The notes below the pieces were generated by a model. The model saw only the letters and a list, made by a program, of their open reading frames with translations. It was not told the origin of the DNA and did not search any database. From contig JALSLW010000093.1 in NCBI GenBank assembly GCA_026988155.1, positions 1 to 34,248 of the forward strand: a stretch of DNA of 34,248 nt, read 5' to 3'. The position numbers and the translations under genes were made by a program. Below are positions 24,713 through 32,527 of this stretch, piece by piece (the stretch's first letter is position 1; every line of letters begins with the position of its first letter). This stretch comes from Methylomonas sp. (GTDB lineage: Bacteria; Pseudomonadota; Gammaproteobacteria; Methylococcales; Methylomonadaceae).

Positions 24713-25726
24713 ATGGTAGATTTAAGCACAGATTATCTTGGGTTAAAATTGGCTAATCCGCTGGTTCCTTCAGCCTCTCCTTTAAGCAAAGATTTAGATA
24801 CGGCAAAGCAATTGGAAGATGCCGGGGCTTCCGCTTTGGTAATGCACTCATTATTCGAAGAACGCATTGAATCTGAATCCAAACGGCATGACCGCTTCTT
24901 TCACCAGCAGGCAATTGGTCATGCTGAAGCAGACAGTTTTCATCCAATGCATTTTGACTATGACAGCCATCAAGAGCGTTACCTGACAAAACTGCAACAG
25001 CTAAAAATGCAACTCGACATTCCAATTGTTGCAAGTCTTAATGGCACCACAGCAGAAGGCTGGGTCGAATACGGCAGTGCCATGCAGCAGGCGGGAGCGG
25101 ATGCACTTGAGCTCAATGTCTATTATATTGCTGCAGATATTGAACTGAGCGGGGAGTCTGTTGAGGACCAATATCTGAAGATATTAACTGAATTGCGTCG
25201 TCATGTTTCTATCCCCATAACCATGAAACTGTCATCGCAATTCAGCTCACCTTTGCATTTTATTAACAGGCTGAAACAGGCGGGAGCAAGCGGTGTCGCA
25301 CTGTTTAATCGTTTTTACCAGCCCGACATTGATTTGGAAACCTTGCTGATTACACCAAAAATGCATCCTTCCACATCAGCTGAAACATTAATGCGAATCC
25401 GCTGGGTTGCTTTACTTTATGGCCGTGTAAATCTTTCCATTGCTGTTACTGGCGGTTTTCATACTGTAGAAGATATCATCAAAGCTCTGCTTGCCGGTGC
25501 TGATGTTACCCATCTATGCAACGTCTTGCTGGAAAAAGGCCCTCAGCAGCTGAAGCAACTGCTTGATGAGCTCAGCGATTGGCTACTGCAACGCGAATAT
25601 AACTCTGTACAACAGCTTAAAGGCAGTCTTAGTCAGCAGCATGCCATTAATCCTACCGAATACGAGCGGGCAAATTATATAGATGTACTGGATAGCTACA
25701 GCTCATCTAATGGAGTTTTAAGATAA
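24713..25726 (+). CDS. dihydroorotate dehydrogenase-like flavoprotein, nifJ partner
   Basis: A 337-residue protein with the FMN-binding TIM-barrel fold of class 1 dihydroorotate dehydrogenases: MVDLSTDYLGLKLANPLVPS at the start, VASLNG around 107, ELNVYY at 133-138 and VTGGFHTVEDI for phosphate binding. The active-site cysteine or serine normally found after ELN is replaced by Tyr-Tyr, so pyrimidine synthesis is unlikely and the true substrate is unknown. The ATG at 24713 lies one base after the nifJ stop, and GAGGAG at the end of nifJ serves as ribosome site; an upstream in-frame codon (24662) would overlap nifJ and is rejected. This gene pair recurs in many proteobacteria, so a role in redox metabolism with PFOR is plausible. 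Confidence 0.88.
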   Translation: MVDLSTDYLGLKLANPLVPSASPLSKDLDTAKQLEDAGASALVMHSLFEERIESESKRHDRFFHQQAIGHAEADSFHPMHFDYDSHQERYLTKLQQLKMQLDIPIVASLNGTTAEGWVEYGSAMQQAGADALELNVYYIAADIELSGESVEDQYLKILTELRRHVSIPITMKLSSQFSSPLHFINRLKQAGASGVALFNRFYQPDIDLETLLITPKMHPSTSAETLMRIRWVALLYGRVNLSIAVTGGFHTVEDIIKALLAGADVTHLCNVLLEKGPQQLKQLLDELSDWLLQREYNSVQQLKGSLSQQHAINPTEYERANYIDVLDSYSSSNGVLR

Positions 25727-25791
25727 AATCCATTAGAATGTCTGTCGCCTAATGTTTCGACAACGGGTTTAAGGTCACAAACTCTAAGCGG

Positions 25792-28700
25792 CTATTTGCA
25801 CTGCCCAAAACATTTACGTATTTGCTCAAAGGCTATTCTAAGGTCTGATAATCCTTTTCTTGCATCATCTACTTTACCTTGCTGATATTTATTGAATAAA
25901 TCATCAGCTAATTGATGCATCGACCGATGTACTTCATCCAGTTTTTTTATGCATTTGCGTTCAAACAGCTGGTCATCTTTTGCCCGCTCTATCCAAATGC
26001 CGCAATGACACTTGCTATTCATCATTATTGGCCATTGTTTACTGCTAGCTAATGGAGACTGTATATTGTTTTCGAAATGTTTCTGCCATTCCTTTAGAGT
26101 AAATTTGAACAGCTTTACCTTGTTTTCTTTTGCTGTACTATCATCATTTCCATTGACTAGCCATTCTTTATTCGGGCTGTAGCTTAATAGCCATTCAGGA
26201 ATCTTAGATGCAGACATAGGTTTAGAAACACCATATCCTTGCACTTTATTACAGCCCATAAGAAGCAGCATTAAACCATGTTTTGTTGTTTCAACGCCTT
26301 CTGCGATGATTTCACGGTTAAACGAATGTGCCAACCCGATTACACCATCAATAATGGCATAGTCATTTGGATCTTCTAGCATGTCAATAACAAATGATCT
26401 GTCTATTTTAATGGTTTTAGCAACTAAATTTCGCAGGTGAGTCAGCGAAGAATAGCCAGTACCAAAATCATCAAGTGCTATATTGACACCCAAAACATGC
26501 ATGCAAGTTTTTATAATGCTACTGACAGCTTCAAGATCCCCAAACGCACTGCTTTCCAGGATTTCTAGCTGAAAATTTGCTGAATCAATATCAGGAAAAT
26601 TAGCCAGCGCTTTTTCTAAATTGCTGACAAATGAAGGAGATTGGAGGTGGTAGGAAGAGATGTTGACGCTGACTTCTAACTCAACTCCCTGCTTTTTCCA
26701 AGTATCGAGCTGTCTCAATGCTTCATTGATAACCCAATCACCAATGTGAACTTCTAATTCGGTGCATTCAATAATAGGCAGAAACTGCAATGGCTGTATC
26801 AGTCCTTTTTCTGGGTGCACCCAGCGGATTAAGGCTTCCGCACCAAACACAGCACCTGTACTCATATTGACCTTAGGCTGATAATACAGGCAGAATTCAT
26901 TGCCTGATAACGCATTTTTTATTTCCTGGAGTCTAGTATTTTTTTGAATTGTTAGCTGGTTCTGTGCAGCATTAAAAAAGCTGTATCGGTTTCGGCCATT
27001 TATTTTTGCCTGGTACATCGCCTGGTCTGCATGTCGCATCAGGGTATCTAAATCAGTTTCATCATCTGGATACAGGCTCACTCCGATTGATGCACTGATT
27101 CTGACGGATTGCTCTTCAATAAAATAAGGCTGGGCAAGAGAATGCAGAATACGCTGGAGAAACTGTTCGCACTGAATAACTGATTTTATATCTCCCAGCA
27201 AAAGGACAAATTCATCCCCCCCTTGACGGGATACAGTATCCTCTTCTCTAATGGCGGCAATAAAGCGTTTGGCAACTTCAACAAGCAATTGGTCACCTGC
27301 ACTATGTCCATAACGGTCATTGACCGGTTTGAAGTTATCCAAATCAAGAAAGCAAACCGCAAGCGAGGTTTTATTCCGCTTACAATGCGCAGTGGCCTGA
27401 ACAAAACGGTCGGCTAAAAGCGCCCTATTTGGCAATCGGGTCAGACCATCATAATGCGCCATTTGTATCAGCGCTTCTTGCTGCTGTTTACTGTGGGTAA
27501 TATCGGTAAACAGGCCTACATACTGCAAAACCTTATTTTCCTGATCTACTATTGATGAGATGCTTAATAATTCTGCATATAAGGAACCATCCTTTTTGCG
27601 GTTCCATACTTCTCCCTTCCAATGCCCATGTTCCTTAAGCGTTTGCCATAAATCGCTAAAAAACTCAGGACTATGCTTTCCTGAATTGAGGAAACGAGGG
27701 TTTTTACCTACCACTTCTTCACGGCTATAGCCTGTAATATTGCAAAAAGCAGGATTTACATCAATAATAATCGCTTTATCATTAGTTACCAAAATACCTT
27801 CATTAGTTTCAGTAAAAAAACGCGAAGTCAGACGCAGTCTCTTTTCTGCCATTTTTTTTTCGGTAATATCCATGACTAGTGATGAAATACCGATTACCTT
27901 GCCCTCCTCATCTATTAAAGGAGTGTTAAACCATTCGCATATAATCGTACGTCCATCTTTAGTTATATTTTTATTGATGCTATGAGTTCCGCCCGCATTA
28001 GCCAATAAATCAATGCCTACTTTCTCTACCGCTGCTCTAGAACCCTCTGGAAGAATGTGCTTTGTAAAAGGCAGCCCCTGAACTTCAGCCTTGCTAAAGC
28101 CGAATATTTTTTCTGCCGCCGGGTTTAAATCAATAAATTCAAAATCTGTATTCCACTCGACTATGCCTAAAGGTGTGTCTTGCCAATGTAGCATTAATCG
28201 CTGCTGGCTATGTTTAAGCTGTTCACGGATACGATATTTTTCTGTCACATCATTGAACACCAGCACCATTCCCAAAATATTATTATCGGCATCACGTATG
28301 GGTGCAGCAGAATCAGCAATCTGATATTCTGTTCCATTTTTGGCAATCAACGTAGTATGATTGCTAAGGTACACTGTTTCCCCCGTGGCAATTACTTTAT
28401 CTACTGGATTTTCTATAGGCTCACGGGTAGAGGCATCGATAATAGGTAGAACGTCTTTTAATAACAGCCCTTTTGCTTCGGCCAATAGCCAGCCAGTAAG
28501 CTGTTCTGCTATTGGGTTCATGCGGGTCACCCGACCACCAGCATCTGTTGCAATCACTGCATCGCCAATACTGTTCAAAGTAATGGTTAGGTTTTGTTCT
28601 CTGTTTTCCAACAGCTGACTAGACTGTTCAAGCGTTTGTCCAAACAGCATCAGCTCGCCTTTTCCATATAGAGGATTTGCGGCAGAAAAGTCACCCTCTC

Positions 28701-29367
28701 CAATCTCTTTTGTATATTGCATAAGAGACTTTAAAGGCCTGCTGATAGCAAGATACTGAATAAGCATCAATAACAGCATTGAGATAATAGCAGCTAAAGA
28801 GCTAAATAGACTCTGATTAAGTGTTTTTTTCCAAATTGCCTGATAAGCGGCTGAATCGTCATAGACGAAAAATATTATACCCACTTGATGCAAACGCATT
28901 TGTTTGGCTGCTGAAGGTAAAATGATAGGCGTATATACAAAATACCTATTAGATTCCCTGTCTCTATTAATATTTATGTGAAAACTTTCTTGCGTTTTGC
29001 TATAGATATTTAAATCAAAATCAGTAAACAGCTTTTTTGCAAGTTTGCCCATCCACAGGCGATTGTTTGCAACAAGTATTTTGCCTTTTGTATCAATTAA
29101 TGCAATCACCTCTGTTTCCGGCATTAAGTTAATATAACTTAGTTCACGTTTAATATTGCTGATTTCACCTTTAGAAATATATACTTCTATCCTTAGCTGT
29201 AAACGTTCCATCTGCGATTGGATTTTTTGTTCAGTTTGCTGGCGCAGCAAATCTAGTCCATTGCTATAGTTAAAGTAAATAATGCTGCTTAGCAAACAGA
29301 AAAAGATAAAAAGACTGCTGAGAGGCAGCCAAAATTTTAATGGATATGATCGTATTTTACTATTCAT
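25792..29367 (-). CDS. membrane PAS-GGDEF-EAL protein with C-terminal CZB zinc domain
   Basis: A 1191-residue c-di-GMP signalling protein. Order: transmembrane helix (about 11-32), periplasmic sensor (about 33-180), second helix (about 183-205), HAMP (about 206-255), three PAS domains (about 260-380, 390-505, 510-635), GGDEF (about 640-800), EAL (about 815-1060) and a CZB domain (about 1090-1188). The GGDEF motif (716-720) and the RxxD inhibitory site (707-710) are intact, as are EAL (844-846) with DDFGTGYSSL and AEGVET, so both synthesis and hydrolysis look possible. The CZB zinc ligands are His1097, Cys1120, His1147 and His1151. The gene starts eight bases after an orphan substrate-binding lipoprotein gene, probably its periplasmic ligand reporter. 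Confidence 0.92.
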   Translation of the reverse strand: MNSKIRSYPLKFWLPLSSLFIFFCLLSSIIYFNYSNGLDLLRQQTEQKIQSQMERLQLRIEVYISKGEISNIKRELSYINLMPETEVIALIDTKGKILVANNRLWMGKLAKKLFTDFDLNIYSKTQESFHININRDRESNRYFVYTPIILPSAAKQMRLHQVGIIFFVYDDSAAYQAIWKKTLNQSLFSSLAAIISMLLLMLIQYLAISRPLKSLMQYTKEIGEGDFSAANPLYGKGELMLFGQTLEQSSQLLENREQNLTITLNSIGDAVIATDAGGRVTRMNPIAEQLTGWLLAEAKGLLLKDVLPIIDASTREPIENPVDKVIATGETVYLSNHTTLIAKNGTEYQIADSAAPIRDADNNILGMVLVFNDVTEKYRIREQLKHSQQRLMLHWQDTPLGIVEWNTDFEFIDLNPAAEKIFGFSKAEVQGLPFTKHILPEGSRAAVEKVGIDLLANAGGTHSINKNITKDGRTIICEWFNTPLIDEEGKVIGISSLVMDITEKKMAEKRLRLTSRFFTETNEGILVTNDKAIIIDVNPAFCNITGYSREEVVGKNPRFLNSGKHSPEFFSDLWQTLKEHGHWKGEVWNRKKDGSLYAELLSISSIVDQENKVLQYVGLFTDITHSKQQQEALIQMAHYDGLTRLPNRALLADRFVQATAHCKRNKTSLAVCFLDLDNFKPVNDRYGHSAGDQLLVEVAKRFIAAIREEDTVSRQGGDEFVLLLGDIKSVIQCEQFLQRILHSLAQPYFIEEQSVRISASIGVSLYPDDETDLDTLMRHADQAMYQAKINGRNRYSFFNAAQNQLTIQKNTRLQEIKNALSGNEFCLYYQPKVNMSTGAVFGAEALIRWVHPEKGLIQPLQFLPIIECTELEVHIGDWVINEALRQLDTWKKQGVELEVSVNISSYHLQSPSFVSNLEKALANFPDIDSANFQLEILESSAFGDLEAVSSIIKTCMHVLGVNIALDDFGTGYSSLTHLRNLVAKTIKIDRSFVIDMLEDPNDYAIIDGVIGLAHSFNREIIAEGVETTKHGLMLLLMGCNKVQGYGVSKPMSASKIPEWLLSYSPNKEWLVNGNDDSTAKENKVKLFKFTLKEWQKHFENNIQSPLASSKQWPIMMNSKCHCGIWIERAKDDQLFERKCIKKLDEVHRSMHQLADDLFNKYQQGKVDDARKGLSDLRIAFEQIRKCFGQCK

Positions 29368-29375
29368 GCAAGAAT

Positions 29376-30356
29376 CTAATATTCTCCTGGCAGGAAGCCG
29401 CCATCTATTAATTGAGAGGTGTTGATAGTTTTAAAAAACAACTGTTTCTTGCTCATTAATGCAGTCAACTCTTCAATCGATTTTGACAAGGCATGGGTAT
29501 TTATTGATAGATAGCGCTGGTTTTCAGGCAGTCCTGGCAAGATGATGCCTTCAAACTGTTTCATCACTTCATTATTTTTTACGCCTAAACGTGGCGCAAT
29601 GCGTAAGGCCGCATCATCAGGGCTGCTCTTAATATATTCAAGAGCTTGAAAGTGAGCCGCTACAATTATTTTCAGTATTTTTTTATGAGTGTCGATAACG
29701 GATTGTCTGGTAACTAATACATCAACAATTCGCCCCGGAATTTGGGAGCTATCAAACAGTTTAATAGCTCCCTGGGACATCAGCCTGATTTTATGCGGTT
29801 CAAAAGTAACAACGGCATCTATCTGGCCTTCATTGTATGCAGACTCATGGTTATCAGCCGTAATAGAACGGAATTCTATATCGCTAATTGTAAGCTTAGC
29901 TTTCTGCAATGCTCCATCCAATAGGATTGCACCGACAGCGGTGTTCTCAACCCCCACGCGCTTCCCTTTTAGTTCAGCTAATGATTGGATAGAGGGTTTA
30001 GCTAATAAAACATCGGCTCCCTTAGAAATATCCATTACTAAAATTATTCTAAGGTCTGGTACATATTGCAATAACACTAATGATTCATCCAGTGTAAGAG
30101 CCGCGACGTCCAGCGCCTTATTGCGAAAAGCACGGGATACTTCAGTCGCTGAAGGCAGTTCGACTAGCTTTATAGCTTTATTTTCTAACAAACCTAAGTT
30201 TTGGGCGAGATAAAGTGGCTCATAGCCCGGCCACAGGTTGGTGCCAACTTTTAATGTGCTTTGAATAGGCGGCTCGCATCCAGTCAGAAGGAAAAGCCCA
30301 AAGAAAAGCAAATGCTTTAAACCAAAATATTCTCTAACGAATCTAACGAGGGTCAT
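29376..30356 (-). CDS. orphan ABC-type substrate-binding lipoprotein (NMT1/ThiY-like)
   Basis: A 326-residue periplasmic binding protein with a lipoprotein signal (lipobox LTGC, lipidated Cys27). The mature part has the two-lobe fold of NMT1/THI5-like binding proteins: VGTNLWPGYEPLYLA at the start, LDVAALTLDESL, the GKRVGVENTAVGAILLDG segment and IDAVVTFEP. The family binds thiamine precursors, taurine or other small organic ions; the ligand here is unknown. No permease or ATPase gene is present, so it is not an ordinary importer. The next gene, eight bases downstream, is a membrane-bound PAS-GGDEF-EAL protein, which argues that the binding protein acts as the sensor for c-di-GMP signalling. 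Confidence 0.88.
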   Translation of the reverse strand: MTLVRFVREYFGLKHLLFFGLFLLTGCEPPIQSTLKVGTNLWPGYEPLYLAQNLGLLENKAIKLVELPSATEVSRAFRNKALDVAALTLDESLVLLQYVPDLRIILVMDISKGADVLLAKPSIQSLAELKGKRVGVENTAVGAILLDGALQKAKLTISDIEFRSITADNHESAYNEGQIDAVVTFEPHKIRLMSQGAIKLFDSSQIPGRIVDVLVTRQSVIDTHKKILKIIVAAHFQALEYIKSSPDDAALRIAPRLGVKNNEVMKQFEGIILPGLPENQRYLSINTHALSKSIEELTALMSKKQLFFKTINTSQLIDGGFLPGEY

Positions 30357-30471
30357 TCCTATATATTAAACATCAAGTGGATAAAATAAATGGTAATTCA
30401 TTTCTAACTTAGTAGCAATCTTCTATTTTAAGGGAGCTACTTTGTCTGTCAAAATCAGTCATTATTGCTTA

Positions 30472-31155
30472 TTACACACTTTTAGGAGTTACGATCTCCT
30501 TCACTCCACCATTCTCAGCTAACAGCACTGTACTCACCAAACCGTAAAAAACGCCATGCTCAACAACCCCTGACAACTCATTTAACATAGAGTCTATCTG
30601 GCCGCAATCAAGCTGTTTCGGGAAAGTCATATCCAATATCAAACTGCCGTATGAAGAAATAGCCAAGCCATTGCCATTTTGGCGAAGTTCTCCCTTTCCA
30701 CCCAGTTTTTCAAGCTGCAACTTAACCAGTTGCCAGGCAAAGGGCATCACTTCAATAGGAATGGCAAATTTTTCGCCTATCCGTTCTACCATTTTACTCT
30801 GATCGACCAGTACTATAAATTGACGGCTTGATCTTGCCAAGATCTTTTCCTTTACCAAATCTGAACCCTGCCCTTTCAGCAAGGCATTATCAGGTGCAAC
30901 TTCATCCGCACCATCAACATACAAATCCAACTGCTGAAGCTGCTCTATTGCCATTAAAGGCAAGCCTAAAGACCGAGCCTTAAGCATACTGACGACAGAA
31001 CTTGCGACAACAGTAACTTGCAAGCCTTCATTCTTTCTTAGGCGGGCAAGCTCTTCTATAAAGCAGTTAGCTGTAGAGCCTGTACCTAAACCAACTAACA
31101 TGCCACTTTGCACTAAATTTGCAGCGTGTTTTGCTACACGTTCTTTATCATTCAT
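30472..31155 (-). CDS. rpiA: ribose-5-phosphate isomerase A
   Basis: Interconverts ribose 5-phosphate and ribulose 5-phosphate in the pentose phosphate pathway, and in the ribulose monophosphate cycle where that is present. The 227-residue protein has GLGTGSTANCFIEEL at about 22-36, VDGADEVAPDNALLKGQG (about 84-101, including the catalytic aspartates), and the lysine of EKILA, all typical of RpiA. The length is normal. The gene is 46 bases downstream of the peroxiredoxin gene on the same strand and may share its transcript. No irregularity. Confidence 0.96.
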   Translation of the reverse strand: MNDKERVAKHAANLVQSGMLVGLGTGSTANCFIEELARLRKNEGLQVTVVASSVVSMLKARSLGLPLMAIEQLQQLDLYVDGADEVAPDNALLKGQGSDLVKEKILARSSRQFIVLVDQSKMVERIGEKFAIPIEVMPFAWQLVKLQLEKLGGKGELRQNGNGLAISSYGSLILDMTFPKQLDCGQIDSMLNELSGVVEHGVFYGLVSTVLLAENGGVKEIVTPKSV

Positions 31156-31201
31156 AATTACTCCGCTGTTGGTTTAAGCTCATAAAATAAATCAGCGACA
31201 G

Positions 31202-31666
31202 TTACAATTGCTGTATTTTTTCTAAAATTGCCTGAGCATGGCCTTCGTGAGAGACGCCATAAAGTGCTTCAGCCAAAGTTCCGTCTTTAGTGATAATAAA
31301 AGTAGACCTTAAAATGGCCATCTTTTTCACCCCATTTTTCTCTTTCTCTTGCCACACACCATAACTTTCACACATCTCACCGCTTTCATCTGCCAATAAA
31401 TCCAGCTTTAAACCAAATTTATTAATAAAATCGGTATGACTAGCACAGGAATCTTTGCTAACCCCTATTACAACAGTATCCGCAGCCTCAAACTCACTGG
31501 CTAATTTAGTAAAATCATTCGCTTCTATGGTGCACCCTGGGGTATCGTCCTTTGGATAAAAGTATAAAACAACGTGCTTTTTACCTTTAAAAGATGATAG
31601 TTCGATCAGTTGATTATCTTGATTTTTAGAACTGAATGCAGGTGCTGTTTGGTTTTTTTCTAACAT
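31202..31666 (-). CDS. bcp: thiol peroxidase, PrxQ/Bcp type peroxiredoxin
   Basis: A 154-residue cytoplasmic peroxiredoxin that reduces hydrogen peroxide and organic peroxides with thioredoxin-type donors. The peroxidatic cysteine is Cys45 in YPKDDTPGCT. In classical Bcp a resolving cysteine follows five residues later; here that position is Asn50. Cys74 in VSKDSCASH is the best candidate for resolving cysteine, with another cysteine in GEMCESYG. So the enzyme is either an atypical 2-Cys form with the partner in the next helix or a 1-Cys form. The remaining family blocks (ADESGEM, RSTFIITKDG) are intact. It is the first gene of the run that continues into rpiA. Confidence 0.93.
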   Translation of the reverse strand: MLEKNQTAPAFSSKNQDNQLIELSSFKGKKHVVLYFYPKDDTPGCTIEANDFTKLASEFEAADTVVIGVSKDSCASHTDFINKFGLKLDLLADESGEMCESYGVWQEKEKNGVKKMAILRSTFIITKDGTLAEALYGVSHEGHAQAILEKIQQL

Positions 31667-31954
31667 GGGAAACTCCTAAATTAAATAACGGGCCAGTCTG
31701 ATTATCACTGAAATGTACAGACATAAAAACCATAAATTTCGTGTCTAAATGTAAATTTCAAATATCTCTTAAATAGATTTTCTAATGAATCTCTGTAGCT
31801 CCTCCCTTTTCACTTGCAGAGACTTAAGGTGTCTGAGCATATTTAATATAAATTTGCCTGTTTTTTAAATTGAAATTATTAACAGTAACTACCCGCACCC
31901 TCCCTCTACAGAACCTCATCAGCCAGAGCCATCTGAATGGCAATCAGTGCAAGA

Positions 31955-32064
31955 AATGGGGTCAGACTCGAATTGATCCTCATTTTCTTTGATCTTCCTT
32001 AGGTTTAGCACAACTCATCGACCTGACAATCAAAGAATTAAATTTAATTCGAGTCTGACCCCAT
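31955..32064. repeat. inverted repeat with GGGGTCAGACTCGAATT ends
   Basis: AATGGGGTCAGACTCGAATT at 31955-31974 is repeated in inverse orientation as AATTCGAGTCTGACCCCATT at 32046-32065. Inside, TTCTTTGAT and ATCAAAGAA also pair. The whole can fold into a hairpin of about 110 bases. Sequences with this end motif are abundant dispersed repeats in gammaproteobacteria, often linked to REP-associated tyrosine transposases; no such transposase is in the window. Confidence 0.75.
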
Positions 32065-32118
32065 TTTTTCTCATTTTTTTCTGACCCCATTTTTTTCATT
32101 TTTTACCCATTTTTTCCT
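32054..32118. repeat. T-rich tandem repeat built on CTGACCCCATTTTTT
   Basis: CTGACCCCATTTTTT occurs at about 32055 and again at about 32081, each followed by a T-rich CATTTTTT segment, and a third, degenerate ACCCATTTTTT occurs at about 32105. It sits at the seam between the palindrome and the transposase fragment, so it may have arisen by slippage or repeated insertion of the dispersed element's end. Confidence 0.55.
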
Positions 32119-32243
32119 CGCTGTAAAGCTGACCGACTGACACCTAACGTTTCTGACATTTCAGATAATGTTATTTCCGGCGATCGGTTAAGTGCCTTTT
32201 CTACGGCTTGTATTTTAAATCCTTCGGTGTATTTTTGACTCAT
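32103..32243 (-). pseudogene. IS transposase OrfA, N-terminal fragment (46 codons)
   Basis: On the minus strand an ATG at 32243, preceded by a good AGAGG ribosome site, opens a 46-codon frame starting MSQKYTEGFKIQAVEKALNR and continuing through SEMSETLGVSRSALQR. This is the helix-turn-helix start of an IS3-like or related transposase OrfA. Homology seems to stop after SALQR, where the T-rich repeat begins, and a TAA follows four codons on. The remaining transposase, including any OrfB, is missing. The exact IS family is uncertain. Confidence 0.7.
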
Positions 32244-32373
32244 TTTTTTGTCCTCTTAAAGTTAAACTTAGAGACGACAACTATTCTGGCACAAGGGGCT
32301 ATGTCAGTGGGCAAGCCCATCATCGGCATACCGACAAAATGGTATACCTGGAAAGGTTCTTTCCTTTAAAAAT

Positions 32374-32471
32374 GTAGGATGGAAAAGCGATAGCGCATTC
32401 CATCAGAACATCGGTGATATATAAATTATCGTATATATCATGTCGGAAAACGCTATCGCTATCCAACCTAC
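32374..32471. repeat. 98-bp palindromic element (GTAGGNTGG...AGCGATAGCG type)
   Basis: The arms begin GTAGGATGGAAAAGCGATAG at 32374 and, on the other strand from 32471, GTAGGTTGGATAGCGATAGC. The centre, GATATATA and TATATATC around an 8-base loop, continues the stem. It has no coding content and lies just downstream of the DUF3137-like gene, where it would form a large 3' hairpin. It resembles dispersed GTAGGTTGG-type repeats known from many proteobacteria and is a different family from the 15554-15720 palindrome. Confidence 0.75.
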
Positions 32472-32527
32472 GGTTCCGTCTTACGGGTTTATGGTTACGA
32501 ATTATGGGTTGAATATCCAATAATAAA

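Larger units (their letters stand above)
31667..32527. other. 860-base gene-poor region with mobile-element debris
   Basis: No intact gene is visible. From left to right it holds about 290 bases of AT-rich sequence with nothing recognisable, a GGGGTCAGACTCGAATT palindrome (31955-32064), tandem T-rich repeats, a broken transposase orfA (32103-32243), and a second long palindrome (32374-32471). Confidence 0.6.

Noticed and set aside
29689-30213. 174-codon open frame on the plus strand
   Set aside because: It lies entirely antisense to the substrate-binding lipoprotein gene, which has clear family motifs and a lipobox; the antisense protein is serine/alanine-rich with no recognisable features.
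31955-32471. Possible CRISPR array
   Set aside because: The repeats are palindromic elements of different families and not regularly spaced direct repeats; no cas gene is present.
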